In this document: in pieces, positions 9,789 to 19,601 of the stretch
Layout of the letters: each line of letters starts with the position of its first letter
Numbering within the stretch: position 1 is the stretch's first letter
Source: Rhizomicrobium palustre
Lineage (GTDB): Bacteria; Pseudomonadota; Alphaproteobacteria; Micropepsales; Micropepsaceae
Assembly (NCBI RefSeq): GCF_011761565.1
Contig: NZ_JAASRM010000001.1
Location: 3,286,139-3,350,138, forward strand
DNA length: 64,000 bases
Direction: 5' to 3'
Notes under the pieces: generated by a model
The model's input: only the letters and a program-made list of their open reading frames with translations
The model's database searches: none
What the model was told of the DNA's origin: nothing
Translations under genes and position numbers: made by a program

Positions 9789-11023
9789 GGGCGCTTGCTG
9801 CACCGCGTGGGAACGCAGAGATTCCCGATCTGTCTGGTGTTTTGCACCGGAGCGTAACCGTTCTCGGTTCCACGGGTTCCATCGGCGTTTCTACGCTGGA
9901 TGTCATCGCCCATGCACGCGCCACCTATGGCGCCGATGCCTTTCCGCTTGAGGCGCTGACGGCGGGTGGCAATGTCGACAAGCTGATCGAGCAGGCCAAG
10001 GCCGCCAAGCCTAAGCTCGCGGTGATCGCCGATGAAAAGCACTTCGCGGCGTTGAAAGACGGTCTTTCCGGCACCGGCATTGAAGTCGCCGCAGGCCGCA
10101 AGGCGGTGATCGAAGCCTCTGCGCGTCCCTCTGATACCGTGATGGTCGCGATCATGGGCGCTGCAGCGCTGGAGCCTGCGCTTGCTGCGGTGGCCCGCAG
10201 TGCGAATGTTGCGCTCGCCAATAAGGAATGCATCGTTGCCGCTGGCACGGTTTTCCACCGCGTTTTGGCGGCCTCGAAGGCGACTGTGCTGCCGGTGGAT
10301 TCCGAGCACAACGCCGTGTTCCAGCTCTACGACGCCGAGAAGAACGAAGCGGTGGAGAAGGTCACGCTCACCGCGTCCGGTGGACCGTTCCGCACCTGGG
10401 ATATTGAGCGCATCCGCGCGGCGACGCCTGCGCAGGCGGTGGCGCACCCCAACTGGTCGATGGGTGCCAAGATTTCCGTCGATAGCGCCACGCTGATGAA
10501 TAAGGGCCTTGAGCTGATCGAGGCGCATTTCCTCTTCGCGCTTCCGGCCGAGAAGCTGGGCGTAGTGGTGCATCCCCAATCCATCGTGCATGCGATGGTG
10601 ACCTTCGAAGATGGCTCGACCTTGGCCCATCTTTCGGCGCCCGATATGCGCACGCCGATCTGTCATGCGCTGGCTTGGCCGCGCCGTATTTCCTCGCCCT
10701 CGCGCCGCCTCGATCTGCCCGCAGTGGGCCAGCTCACCTTCGAAGCGCCGGATACGGAGCGTTTCCGCTGCCTCAAGCTCGCCATCGAGACCATGGACCG
10801 GGGCTGCATGTCGCCGACCATTCTCAATGCCGCCAATGAAATCGCGGTGGATGCGTTCTTGAAGGGCCGCATCGGTTTCATGGACATCGCCCATGTCGTG
10901 GAAGACACCCTGAATGATTGTCCGGGTGCAAATATTGAGGCGGAAACGGTGGAGGGGGTGCTGTACACTGACCTCCGGGCCCGTGAAGTCGCCGCCGCAG
11001 CCTGCGCCCGCAGGCAAGCTTAA
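9785..11023 (+). CDS. dxr: 1-deoxy-D-xylulose 5-phosphate reductoisomerase
   Basis: The second enzyme of the non-mevalonate isoprenoid pathway, 412 residues, forming MEP with NADPH. The nucleotide-binding VLGSTGSIGVSTLDV, the substrate/metal region LPVDSEHNAVFQLY, the flexible-loop block SGGPFRTW and the helix TLMNKGLELIEAHFLF are present. An N-terminal extension of about 24 residues precedes the Rossmann fold. The start overlaps the end of cdsA (ATGA) and rseP follows nine bases later. Together with uppS it ties isoprenoid supply to carrier-lipid synthesis in one operon. Confidence 0.97.
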   Translation: MRALAAPRGNAEIPDLSGVLHRSVTVLGSTGSIGVSTLDVIAHARATYGADAFPLEALTAGGNVDKLIEQAKAAKPKLAVIADEKHFAALKDGLSGTGIEVAAGRKAVIEASARPSDTVMVAIMGAAALEPALAAVARSANVALANKECIVAAGTVFHRVLAASKATVLPVDSEHNAVFQLYDAEKNEAVEKVTLTASGGPFRTWDIERIRAATPAQAVAHPNWSMGAKISVDSATLMNKGLELIEAHFLFALPAEKLGVVVHPQSIVHAMVTFEDGSTLAHLSAPDMRTPICHALAWPRRISSPSRRLDLPAVGQLTFEAPDTERFRCLKLAIETMDRGCMSPTILNAANEIAVDAFLKGRIGFMDIAHVVEDTLNDCPGANIEAETVEGVLYTDLRAREVAAAACARRQA

Positions 11024-11032
11024 GGAGAGCCG

Positions 11033-12166
11033 ATGCTGACGATTCTTCACGATCTGATCGCCTGGGCGCCTGTCGGCATACCGGCCTTCATCTTCGTGAT
11101 TAGCGTAGTGGTGTTCTTCCACGAGCTTGGCCATTTCCTGATGGCCCGGGCCTGTGGCGTCGCCATCGAGGCGTTTTCCATCGGCTTCGGCGGTGAGATC
11201 GTCGGCTGGACGGATTCGAAAAAGACCCGCTGGAAGATTTGCTGGTTGCCGCTTGGTGGCTATGTGAAGTTCGCGGGAGACGAGAATGCCGCCTCGATCC
11301 CCAGCCCAGAACGCCTCGCCGAGATGAGCGAGGAAGAAAAGAAGGGGGCGTTCCCCTTAAAACCGCTCTGGCAGCGCATCCTGGTGGTAGCGGCTGGCCC
11401 GATAGCGAATTTCATCCTCGCCTTCGTTGTTTTCGCCTTCCTTTTTGCCGTTTTCGGTGCCCGCACCATTTCAACCTATGTTGGGGTGGTGGAGAAGCCG
11501 TCTGCGGCTTATGAGGCGGGCATCCGGCCGGGCGATAAGATTACCGCGGTGGACGGCAAGAAGGTCGAATTATTCAATCCTGACCTCATCCTTGCGATCC
11601 GCGATTCGAAGTCTGCGACCCTTGCCGTCACCGTCCAGCGTGGGGACAAGACCCTCAACCTGAAGGTCTCGCCACGGGAAAAGGAAGTGCCTGACATCTT
11701 CGGTGGCAAGCACAAGGCGCGCGCCATTGGTGTCGAGCCAGATCAGCAGTCGCCGGAAAACATGGTCTATTTGCCGGTTCCCTTGGAAAAAGTCCCGCTC
11801 GTGGCGGCCTACCAATGCTGGGGAATCGTTGATTTATCGCTGACTTACGTATGGCGCATCGTCGCGCAGAAGGCCGACACGAGCCAGCTCGGTGGCCCGG
11901 TTCGGATTGCCAAGGTTGCTAAATCGGCGGCCTCCACCGGATTTTACAGCCTTATCTATCTGATAGCTGTCATTTCTGTAAGCATCGGGCTAATCAACCT
12001 TTTTCCTATTCCGCTCCTCGACGGGGGGCATCTTCTGTACTATGCATGCGAGGGCGTCTTGGGTCGCCCGCTCTCTGAGCGGGTCCAGGGCGTGGGGTTC
12101 AGGATCGGGCTGGCGTTGGTATTGGGTCTCATGATCTTTGCCACCTGGAACGACCTTGTCAGATAG
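11033..12166 (+). CDS. rseP: Site-2 zinc metalloprotease RseP family
   Basis: An intramembrane protease of 377 residues. The zinc motif HELGH lies at residues 30-34 in the first membrane helix, and the third metal ligand motif LDG is at about 329 (FPIPLLDGGHLLYY). A single PDZ domain (around SAAYEAGIRPGDKITAVDGKKV) sits between helices, where E. coli RseP has two. The family cleaves anti-sigma factors and leftover signal peptides at the inner membrane. The position between dxr and bamA is conserved in Proteobacteria. Confidence 0.96.
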   Translation: MLTILHDLIAWAPVGIPAFIFVISVVVFFHELGHFLMARACGVAIEAFSIGFGGEIVGWTDSKKTRWKICWLPLGGYVKFAGDENAASIPSPERLAEMSEEEKKGAFPLKPLWQRILVVAAGPIANFILAFVVFAFLFAVFGARTISTYVGVVEKPSAAYEAGIRPGDKITAVDGKKVELFNPDLILAIRDSKSATLAVTVQRGDKTLNLKVSPREKEVPDIFGGKHKARAIGVEPDQQSPENMVYLPVPLEKVPLVAAYQCWGIVDLSLTYVWRIVAQKADTSQLGGPVRIAKVAKSAASTGFYSLIYLIAVISVSIGLINLFPIPLLDGGHLLYYACEGVLGRPLSERVQGVGFRIGLALVLGLMIFATWNDLVR

Positions 12167-12188
12167 CTTGGGAGGGTCTCGGGGCCGG

Positions 12189-12208
12189 ACATGGCAATTG
12201 CGCCATGT
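12189..12208 (+). other. Hairpin in the rseP-bamA gap
   Basis: A perfect 7-bp stem (ACATGGC/GCCATGT) with a 6-base loop lies in the 74-base gap before bamA. No T-run follows, so it is not a standard terminator. It could influence mRNA processing or be incidental. Confidence 0.3.
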
Positions 12209-12240
12209 GCTGCAATGCGAGACGTGTCAGAGACTAGTGA

Positions 12241-14634
12241 ATGAACACTAAGGCCCTGTTCGCCCGGTTGAAGCGTGTGGCTCCGGCGACGCTCGTACTC
12301 ACATCCGTCGCCATGGGCGTCGCGGTGGTACCGTCCGCAGATGCTCAGCGCGCCGCGGCGCCGAATCCGTCACAACCTGGTGCCGAACCGGCAGCAGAGC
12401 AGGCCCCGCCTGCTGTCGTGCGTCGTATCACGGTGACGGGAGCGCAGCGCATCGAAGCGGCGACGATCCTCACCTACATCACGCTGCATGAAGGCGATAC
12501 CTACAGCGAATCCGCTTCCGACCGCGCCTTGAAGGCGCTGTTCGCAACGGGGCTGTTCTCGGACGTGAAGATCAATTTCGACGGCTCGATCATGACCGTC
12601 CACGTGGTCGAAAATCCGATCATCAACCGCGTCGATTTCGAGGGTAACTCCAAGGTCACGACCAAGGACCTCGAAAAAGAATCGCAGATGAAGCCGCGCA
12701 TGGTCTTCACCCGCGCCAAGGTTCAGTCCGACGTCCAGCGCATCATCGAACTTTACCGCCGCAATGGTAAGTTCGCCGCCAGCGTCGACCCGCAGATCAT
12801 TCAGCGTCCGCAGAACCGCGTCGATCTCATCTATTCGATCAATGAAGGCCCGACGACGGGCGTCTCGCGCATCACCTTCTCGGGCAACAAGGCCTTCGAC
12901 GATTCCACGCTGCGCAAACAGATCGCGACCGAGGAAAGCGCCTGGTGGCGCATTCTGGCGACCAATGATAACTACGATCCCGACCGTCTTCTGTTCGACA
13001 AGGCGCAGCTGCATAACTTCTATGCCACGCGTGGCTATGCCGACTTCCAGGTGACTTCGGCGGTGGCCGAACTGACACCGGACCATTCGTCCTTCTACAT
13101 CACCTTCACCATGGACGAGGGCAAGAAGTACAATTTCGGCAAAGTCGAACTCGTCTCGCGCATCAAGGAATTGCCGGCTCAGGCGCTTCGTCCGCTGGTC
13201 GATATCAAGGACGGCGATCTCTATAACCAGGATCGCGTTGAAAAGCTGAAGGACAAGATCGTCAATGCGGTCGGCTCCAAAGGTTATGCCAGCGCTGATG
13301 TGGCGGTGCGTTTGCGCCGTGATCCGGAAAGCCACAAGATCGATCTCGTCCTGCGTATCGAGCAGGGCCCACGCGTGTATGTCGACAAGATCAATGTCGT
13401 CGGCAACAATCGCACGCTGGATCGCGTCATCCGCCGTGAATTGCGTTTCCAGGAAGGCGATGCCTTCAACCGCGATCTGATCGACCGTTCGCGCACGCGT
13501 ATCCGCGCGCTGGGCTTTTTCAAGGACGTCACCATCAAGAACGCGGCGGGCTCGCGCCCCGACAAGACCGACATCACGGTCAATGTCGAGGAAATGTCGA
13601 CCGGCGAAGTCTCGCTGGGTGCCGGTTACTCCTCGACAAGCTCCTTCGTGGGCGAGTTCTCCTACACCGAAAGAAACCTCTTCGGGCGCGGGCAGTTCGT
13701 GCGCGGCAGCGTGTCGATGTCCTCGATTTCCAAGCAGTACCAGCTCTCTTTCACTGAGCCATGGTTCCTGGATCGTCCGCTTGCGGCCGGTATCGACCTT
13801 TATAAGTGGGTCACGAACTACAACCAGGCGAACTATCAGGGCGATGTGACTGCAGCCGGTCTGCGTTTAGGCTTCCCGACCTCGGAATATGGTTCGGTGC
13901 AGCTTCGCTATACCTTCCGCGTCAACAAGATCTCGCCCTATAGCGGCGCGCCGACCTCGTTGTTGCAGGAAATCCAGCTTTACGGCAATCAGACCAATAC
14001 CTCGCTGATCGGCTTCACCTTCGGCTACAACACGCTCGACGACTATCTGAAGCCGACCAAGGGTGTGATGTTCTCGCTCAGCCAGGACTTCGCGGGTCTC
14101 GGCACCGGTTTGAAGTTCCTGAAGACGGAAGCGAGCTGGACCGGGTATCGTCCGCTCTTCTGGGATATGGTGGGGCAGCTCACCTTGGGCTCAGGCTTCA
14201 TCCAGGGCTATGGCGGCAGCACCGTTCCGATCGAAGAACGTTTCTTCCGCGGCGGCGATACTTTCCGCGGCTTCAAGCTCGCCGGTATCGGTCCGCGTGA
14301 CACGAGTTATCAGGGCGACTACGGCGCGCTTGGCGGCGACTTCTATGCCCAAGGCTCGGCGCAAGCCCGTCTGCCGGACATCCTTCCGGCCGATTATGGC
14401 ATGCAGTTCGCGCTGTTCTCCGATTTCGGCACTCTCGGTCATCTCGACACACCGTTCCGCGGTGCGGTCTATCCGAACGTGAAAGACAATCTTGCCTTCC
14501 GCGCGTCGGCTGGTATCAGCGTGAAATGGAAGTCGCCTTTCGGCCCGGTGCAGATCGACCTCGGCGTCCCGGTCGTCAAAACCTCTTACGACAAAACCGA
14601 ATTCATCCACTTCAGTGCCGGCACAGGAATGTGA
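12241..14634 (+). CDS. bamA: Outer membrane protein assembly factor BamA
   Basis: A 797-residue Omp85 protein that folds and inserts beta-barrel proteins in the outer membrane. A signal peptide (cleavage probably after SADA, near residue 35) is followed by five POTRA repeats up to about residue 440 and a 16-strand barrel. The lid-loop motif is visible as EERFFRGGDTFRGF. The final residues are HFSAGTGM, so the chain ends in Met and not in the usual terminal aromatic residue. It is followed three bases later by the periplasmic chaperone gene ompH, its functional partner. Confidence 0.97.
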   Translation: MNTKALFARLKRVAPATLVLTSVAMGVAVVPSADAQRAAAPNPSQPGAEPAAEQAPPAVVRRITVTGAQRIEAATILTYITLHEGDTYSESASDRALKALFATGLFSDVKINFDGSIMTVHVVENPIINRVDFEGNSKVTTKDLEKESQMKPRMVFTRAKVQSDVQRIIELYRRNGKFAASVDPQIIQRPQNRVDLIYSINEGPTTGVSRITFSGNKAFDDSTLRKQIATEESAWWRILATNDNYDPDRLLFDKAQLHNFYATRGYADFQVTSAVAELTPDHSSFYITFTMDEGKKYNFGKVELVSRIKELPAQALRPLVDIKDGDLYNQDRVEKLKDKIVNAVGSKGYASADVAVRLRRDPESHKIDLVLRIEQGPRVYVDKINVVGNNRTLDRVIRRELRFQEGDAFNRDLIDRSRTRIRALGFFKDVTIKNAAGSRPDKTDITVNVEEMSTGEVSLGAGYSSTSSFVGEFSYTERNLFGRGQFVRGSVSMSSISKQYQLSFTEPWFLDRPLAAGIDLYKWVTNYNQANYQGDVTAAGLRLGFPTSEYGSVQLRYTFRVNKISPYSGAPTSLLQEIQLYGNQTNTSLIGFTFGYNTLDDYLKPTKGVMFSLSQDFAGLGTGLKFLKTEASWTGYRPLFWDMVGQLTLGSGFIQGYGGSTVPIEERFFRGGDTFRGFKLAGIGPRDTSYQGDYGALGGDFYAQGSAQARLPDILPADYGMQFALFSDFGTLGHLDTPFRGAVYPNVKDNLAFRASAGISVKWKSPFGPVQIDLGVPVVKTSYDKTEFIHFSAGTGM

Positions 14635-14637
14635 GCC

Positions 14638-15267
14638 ATGAATAAGACCTCTTCTTTGATCCGTAGTGTCGCGGTCGCGGGAAGCATCCTTCTTGCCGCC
14701 GCCACGGCACAATCTGCTTATGCCGCCGCGCCCGCGGGCGGCGCCGCGCCAGCCGCGCGTATCCTGATTATCGATCTGCGCCGGGCGATCGCCGCCTCCA
14801 AGGTCGGCCAATCGATCCAAACTCAGGTCAATGCTCTCAAGCAGCAGGCCCAGGGCCAGCTCAACAGCGAAGCCGAAGGTCTGAAGCGCCAGCGCGCCGA
14901 GATCGAGCAGCAGGGCGCCATTCTGGCGGCCAATGTGAAGGCGCAGAAGCTGAAGGATTTCCAGACCCGCGCCCAGGCCTTCGAGAAGAAGGTGCAGGAA
15001 CGTGGCGGCCTGATCCAGGGCGGCATGCTGAAGGCTAATGCCCAGGTGGAAGAGGCGCTTGGCCCGATCCTTCAGGGCCTGATGCAGGAGCGCGGCGCGA
15101 CCGTGTTGCTCGACCGTGGTGCGGTGCTGCTCGCCCCCAACGCGATCGACGTGACCGGCGTTGTGGTGCAGCGTCTCGACATGAAGATGCCGGCTGTGAA
15201 GGTGGAGCTCACTGCGCTTCCGCCGGGCTTGGTGGCGCGCCAGCAGGCCGCCGCTCAGGCGCAGTAA
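14638..15267 (+). CDS. OmpH/Skp family periplasmic chaperone
   Basis: A 209-residue exported protein with a signal peptide (cleavage probably after SAYA, near residue 30). An OmpH/Skp core ([20 protein letters not shown]) and a long helical, Gln/Lys/Ala-rich coiled coil (about 60-140) follow. Skp trimers hold unfolded outer membrane proteins for BamA. Its place directly between bamA and lpxD is the canonical skp position. The C-terminus is Ala/Gln-rich and longer than in E. coli Skp. Confidence 0.92.
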   Translation: MNKTSSLIRSVAVAGSILLAAATAQSAYAAAPAGGAAPAARILIIDLRRAIAASKVGQSIQTQVNALKQQAQGQLNSEAEGLKRQRAEIEQQGAILAANVKAQKLKDFQTRAQAFEKKVQERGGLIQGGMLKANAQVEEALGPILQGLMQERGATVLLDRGAVLLAPNAIDVTGVVVQRLDMKMPAVKVELTALPPGLVARQQAAAQAQ

Positions 15268-15280
15268 TCGGCCGACGGAC

Positions 15281-16315
15281 ATGGCCGATCCTCGCTTCTA
15301 TGACAATCGCGGGCCGTTCACGCTTGCCGAGGTCTGTGCGAGGGTCGGTGCTACCGTACCGGACGGTGCGGATGGCTCAGCGCATATCGCCGATGTGGCG
15401 AGCCTTTCAGGCGCTGTCGCGGCCCATCTGACCTTCTTTACGGGCGATAAGCCCAACGCCGCCTTTTCGCAGACCTCCGCTGGCTTTTGCCTCGTCTCGG
15501 CGAAAGCCAAGGACATGGTGGCGCCTGAAGGCACTGTGTTGATCCCGGTTTCTTCGGTGCAGCACGCTTTCAGCGCGGCGGCGGAACTCTTCTATCCCGA
15601 TTGCCACAAATTCGCTGGCCCGTTTAACGCCGGGGTCCATCCCACCGCTATCGTGGGCGCGAATGTGCTCTTAGGGGCTGGCGTCGTGGTTGGTCCGGGG
15701 GCGGAGATCGGCGAGGGCACACAGATCGGTCCAAATACGGTGATCGGGCGCGGTGTCGCCATCGGGCGCGATTGCGTCATCGCTGGCAATACCGTCATCG
15801 CCTGCGCCTTCATTGGCGATCAGGTCTCGATCCTCGCGGGCGCGCAGATCGGCCAGCCGGGGTTCGGCTTTGCCTCCAGCGCGTCCGGGCACATCAAGAT
15901 ACCCCAGCTTGGCCGGGTGATCATTCAGGACCGGGTGGAAATTGGTGCCTGCACCACCATCGATCGTGGCGCCTTAGGCGACACCGTGGTGGGCGAGGGC
16001 ACGAAGATTGATAATCTGGTGCAGATTGGGCACAACACCCATATCGGCCGCCACAGCATCATCGTCAGTCAGGTCGGTATCTCCGGCTCGACCGAGATCG
16101 GAGATTTTGTCGTACTGGCTGGTCAGGTTGGCGTATCGGATCACGTCAAGATCGGCAGCGGCGCCCGCCTTGGCGGCAAGTGCGGCGTGTTCATGGGGCA
16201 GGTGTTAGAGGGTGGCAAGGATTACGGGGGCATCCCTGCCAAACCGGTACGCGATTGGTTGCGTGAGATTAGTGCAGTCGGCGCGCTGGTGAAGAAGCCG
16301 AAACGAGGAAGTTGA
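15281..16315 (+). CDS. lpxD: UDP-3-O-acylglucosamine N-acyltransferase
   Basis: The third step of lipid A synthesis, transferring a hydroxyacyl chain from ACP to the 2-amine of UDP-3-O-acylglucosamine. The 344-residue protein has an N-terminal uridine-binding domain (1-105) and a left-handed beta-helix of hexapeptide repeats (about 110-310). The catalytic-His region is [19 protein letters not shown]. Its TGA overlaps the fabZ ATG by one base (TGATG). Confidence 0.97.
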   Translation: MADPRFYDNRGPFTLAEVCARVGATVPDGADGSAHIADVASLSGAVAAHLTFFTGDKPNAAFSQTSAGFCLVSAKAKDMVAPEGTVLIPVSSVQHAFSAAAELFYPDCHKFAGPFNAGVHPTAIVGANVLLGAGVVVGPGAEIGEGTQIGPNTVIGRGVAIGRDCVIAGNTVIACAFIGDQVSILAGAQIGQPGFGFASSASGHIKIPQLGRVIIQDRVEIGACTTIDRGALGDTVVGEGTKIDNLVQIGHNTHIGRHSIIVSQVGISGSTEIGDFVVLAGQVGVSDHVKIGSGARLGGKCGVFMGQVLEGGKDYGGIPAKPVRDWLREISAVGALVKKPKRGS

Positions 16316-16809
16316 TGTCGGACGAAGCAGAAAAAGTGGTGCTCGACTCGGAAGCGATTATGCGGCTCATCCCGCATCGTCATCCGATGCTGATGGTCGA
16401 GAAGCTGACCGACATCGTGCCGCATCAGAGCGCCACCGGCTACAAGGCCGTGAGCTTTAACGAGCCGCATTTCGCAGGCCATTTCCCGGGCCATCCGGTG
16501 ATGCCGGGCGTGTTGATCGTGGAAGCCTTGGCGCAGACCGCAGGCGCGATGGTGATGTATTCCATCGAACTCAGCTCCGACAATCGCGTGGTCTATTTCA
16601 TGACCATCGAGAAGGCGCGTTTCCGCCGCCCCGTGCGTCCGGGCGACATGCTGGAGATGAAGGTGAAAGCGCTGCGGCGTCGTGGCCCGGTCTGGCGTTT
16701 TTCTGGTGAAGCCTTTGTCGACGGTGCATTATGCGCAGAGGCCGAATTCTCGGCCATGATCTACGAAGGCACGGCAGACAATGGCGGTTCATCCGACGGC
16801 AATCGTTGA
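16315..16809 (+). CDS. fabZ: 3-hydroxyacyl-ACP dehydratase FabZ
   Basis: A hot-dog-fold dehydratase of 164 residues in fatty acid elongation. The catalytic residues are His56 in AGHFPGHP and Glu70 in GVLIVEALAQTAG. I chose ATG at 16315, which overlaps the lpxD stop. The 3' end overlaps lpxA by 29 bases. FabZ and the Lpx acyltransferases share hydroxyacyl-ACP substrate, so co-expression balances phospholipid and lipid A synthesis. Confidence 0.97.
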   Translation: MSDEAEKVVLDSEAIMRLIPHRHPMLMVEKLTDIVPHQSATGYKAVSFNEPHFAGHFPGHPVMPGVLIVEALAQTAGAMVMYSIELSSDNRVVYFMTIEKARFRRPVRPGDMLEMKVKALRRRGPVWRFSGEAFVDGALCAEAEFSAMIYEGTADNGGSSDGNR

Positions 16810-17593
16810 AGACGGCGCAGTATTAGGCGCCGGAGTCGAGATCGGACCCTTTTCAATTGTCGGTAAGGACGTGCGCCTGGGCGATGGCGTGCGTCTTCTT
16901 TCGCATGTCGTGATCGGCGGCATTACAACGATTGGCGCGCGTACCGTGGTGCATCCCCATGCCGTGTTGGGCGGGGAGAGCCAGATCCGCGGGCATAACC
17001 CGGCAGGCACCGAGCTTTCGATCGGGGAAGACTGCATCATCCGTGAGGCGGTCACGATCAGCTTAGGTTCGCCCAAGAGCCACAACATCACCCGCGTCGG
17101 GTCGCGCAATTACCTGATGGCCTATAGCCATATCGGCCATGACTGCATCGTCGGCAATGACTGCACCTTTGCCAATGGCGCCCAGCTCGGCGGGCATGTC
17201 ACCATTGGCGATAGCGTGGTTCTGGGCGGGCTTTGCACCGTGCAGCAATTCGGCCGTATCGGCCGTGGCGCGATGCTGGGCGGCATGGCGGGCGCCAATC
17301 TGGATGTGATCCCTTTTGGCATTGCCTTCGGCTCGCACGCCTTCCATGCGGGCCTCAATATCGTTGGGCTGAAGCGCCGCGGCGTGTCGCGCCCCGCCAT
17401 TCATGCCCTGCGCCACACCTATAAGGCGGTGCTGGTGAGCGACGAGGGCACGCTGGCCGAGCGGGTGGCTTTCGCCCGCCAGGAGTGGGGCTCTCACCCC
17501 GAAGTTGCCGAAGTACTCGATTTCATTGCCGCGCCCGCCAAGCGCAAGATCGCGCCTGCGCGCCGCCACGGCGAAGACGCGGACGAAGCATGA
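16781..17593 (+). CDS. lpxA: UDP-N-acetylglucosamine acyltransferase
   Basis: The first step of lipid A synthesis. The 270-residue protein has an N-terminal left-handed beta-helix (hexapeptide repeats from VHPTAIVEDGAVLGAG onward) and a C-terminal helical domain. His120 in SHIGHDCIVGNDC matches the catalytic histidine of the family. The start lies inside the end of fabZ and the stop overlaps the lpxI ATG (ATGA). Confidence 0.97.
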   Translation: MAVHPTAIVEDGAVLGAGVEIGPFSIVGKDVRLGDGVRLLSHVVIGGITTIGARTVVHPHAVLGGESQIRGHNPAGTELSIGEDCIIREAVTISLGSPKSHNITRVGSRNYLMAYSHIGHDCIVGNDCTFANGAQLGGHVTIGDSVVLGGLCTVQQFGRIGRGAMLGGMAGANLDVIPFGIAFGSHAFHAGLNIVGLKRRGVSRPAIHALRHTYKAVLVSDEGTLAERVAFARQEWGSHPEVAEVLDFIAAPAKRKIAPARRHGEDADEA

Positions 17594-18438
17594 CGACTGC
17601 CGCCGTAAAAACGCCTTTGGGGGTGATCGCCAGCGGCGGCGACCTGCCCAAGGCGATTGCCGAAAGCGCCCGCGATGGGGGCCGCGCGGTTTTTGTCATC
17701 GCGCTCACCGGTTCCGCCGAGGAATGGGTCAAGGACTTCCCGCATGAATGGTGCGGGCTGGGCGAGGTCGGCAAGCTGCTCAAGGCCCTGAAGGGCGCGG
17801 GCTGCGAAGAGATTACTATGGCGGGCAAGATCGCCCGGCCGAAATTCTCAGATATCAAGCTCGACTGGAAGGGCGTGCTGGTCGCGCCCGGCATTATCGC
17901 CGCCGCCCGCAAGGGCGATGACGGGCTGCTGCGCGCGGTGGTCGAGACGGTCGAGCGCGAAGGTTTTCGGGCCATCGGGGCCCAGGACGCGGCGCCGGGT
18001 TTGCTGGTGCAGGAGGGCCCGCTGGGGCGGCTGAAACCAGATGCCGAGGACGAAGTCGATATCGCCACCGCCTTCAAGATCGTGCGCACCTTGGGCGAGC
18101 TCGATGTAGGGCAGGCGGCGGTGGTCTCCGAAGGCCTGCCGCTGGCGGTGGAAGCCGCTGAGGGCACCGACGCCATGATCGCCCGTATCGGTACGCTGCC
18201 GAAACATTTCCGCGGGCAGGCGGATAAACGCCGTGGCGTGCTGGTGAAAGCGCCCAAGCCGATCCAGGACCGCAAAACGGATTTGCCGGTGATCGGCATC
18301 GCCACGGTGCGGAACGCTGCCGCTGTGGGGCTTGCAGGCATCGCCGTGGAAGCGGGTGGGGCGCTCATCTTAGGCCAGAAGGCTGTCGCCGAAGAGGCTG
18401 ACAAGCTTGGACTTTTTGTGATTGGCGTGAAGCCATGA
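17590..18438 (+). CDS. lpxI: UDP-2,3-diacylglucosamine diphosphatase LpxI
   Basis: A 282-residue protein of the LpxI family (DUF1009). It hydrolyses UDP-2,3-diacylglucosamine to lipid X and replaces LpxH in Alphaproteobacteria. Recognisable blocks are LGVIASGGDLPKAIAESA at the N-terminus, a KLLKALKGAGCEEITMAGKI segment, and the C-terminal GLAGIAVEAGGALIL. I chose ATG at 17590 because it overlaps the lpxA stop. The lpxB start follows with another four-base overlap. Confidence 0.94.
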   Translation: MTTAAVKTPLGVIASGGDLPKAIAESARDGGRAVFVIALTGSAEEWVKDFPHEWCGLGEVGKLLKALKGAGCEEITMAGKIARPKFSDIKLDWKGVLVAPGIIAAARKGDDGLLRAVVETVEREGFRAIGAQDAAPGLLVQEGPLGRLKPDAEDEVDIATAFKIVRTLGELDVGQAAVVSEGLPLAVEAAEGTDAMIARIGTLPKHFRGQADKRRGVLVKAPKPIQDRKTDLPVIGIATVRNAAAVGLAGIAVEAGGALILGQKAVAEEADKLGLFVIGVKP

Positions 18439-19601
18439 AGCACTTGATGCTGATTTGCGGCGAACCCTCCGGCGATGCGCTGGGCGGTCAGCTTATGGCC
18501 GCGCTGAAGGATTTGTGTGGCGGCGAGATCAAGATCAGCGGCGTTGGTGGCGAGGCGATGAAGGCTGAGGGGCTGGAACCGCTCTTCGGTCTGGACGCGA
18601 CCTCGGTCACCGGCTTGCAGGAGGTGATTTCGCATATCCCGGAGATTTTGCGCCGGGTGAAGCGTGCCGCCGACTATGCCATCGCCACCAAACCGGATGC
18701 GGTGGTGCTGATCGATTCACCTGATTTCACACATCGAATTGCGCAGCGGATCAAACGATTAGCGCCCGAACTTAAGACAATAAATTATGTCGCCCCGCAG
18801 GTTTGGGCGACGCGTGCGTACCGCGCCAAGAAGATGGCGAAGTATTTCGATCTGGTGTTGGCGCTGTTACCATTCGAGCCGCCCTTCTTTGCGGGCTATG
18901 GGCTGAAGGCGGTGTTCGTCGGCCATCCTGCGCTGGAGCGCGGCAAGAAGATGGTCGGTGGTGAGGCCTTCCGCGCCCGTCACAATATCCCCGCCGATGC
19001 GCCCTTGCTCGCGGTCTTGCCGGGCAGCCGCAACAATGAGGTGAAGGCTCTGCTGCCGGTTTTCGCCGAAACCGTGCGCCTGCTTGGCGCCCGCATCCCG
19101 GGTCTCCATACCGTGCTGCCGACCGTGCCCCATGTGGCGGAGCGGGTCCGGGCTGGGGTGGAGAACTGGCCAGCGCCACTCACCCTGATCGAGGGCGAGG
19201 CGGAGAAATTCGCTGCCTTCGATGCCGCCGATGCCGCGCTCGCCGCCTCGGGCACGGTGACGACCGAACTGGCGCTGGCGAAGACCCCGATGGTGGTTTC
19301 CTACAAGCTGGGGGCGATGACGGCGGCGATCTACCGTCCGCTGATCCGGGTGAAGTACTACACCCTGGTCAATCTGATCCTGGGCCGCCTCGCGGTGCCC
19401 GAACTGATGCAGGAGGACTGCCAGCCAGGGTTACTGGCGGACGCCGTCGCCCCGCTCCTGACCGATCCCGCCGCCGCCGCTTCCCAGACCGCTGACCTTG
19501 ACGAGGCGCTGCGCCTGATGGGGGCGGGGGCGGAAAATCCCTCCCACCGGGCCGCCCAGGCGATTTTGGAGTTTCTACATGAACCTTCACCCTCCCCATG
19601 A
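18435..19601 (+). CDS. lpxB: Lipid-A-disaccharide synthase
   Basis: A GT19 glycosyltransferase of 388 residues that joins lipid X and UDP-2,3-diacylglucosamine. It shows the N-terminal MLICGEPSGDALGGQLMAAL, the block YVAPQVWATRAYRAKKM, LPGSRNNEVKALLPVF and the nucleotide-binding AASGTVTTELALAKTPMVVSYK. It is the last gene of the envelope operon. The final codons (PSPSP) and the TGA stop lie inside a repeat hairpin starting at 19589. Confidence 0.96.
   Translation: MKHLMLICGEPSGDALGGQLMAALKDLCGGEIKISGVGGEAMKAEGLEPLFGLDATSVTGLQEVISHIPEILRRVKRAADYAIATKPDAVVLIDSPDFTHRIAQRIKRLAPELKTINYVAPQVWATRAYRAKKMAKYFDLVLALLPFEPPFFAGYGLKAVFVGHPALERGKKMVGGEAFRARHNIPADAPLLAVLPGSRNNEVKALLPVFAETVRLLGARIPGLHTVLPTVPHVAERVRAGVENWPAPLTLIEGEAEKFAAFDAADAALAASGTVTTELALAKTPMVVSYKLGAMTAAIYRPLIRVKYYTLVNLILGRLAVPELMQEDCQPGLLADAVAPLLTDPAAAASQTADLDEALRLMGAGAENPSHRAAQAILEFLHEPSPSP

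Noticed and set aside
9779..11134. 451-residue minus-strand open frame opposite dxr
   Set aside because: Antisense shadow of a conserved gene, His/Arg/Gly-rich, without motifs.
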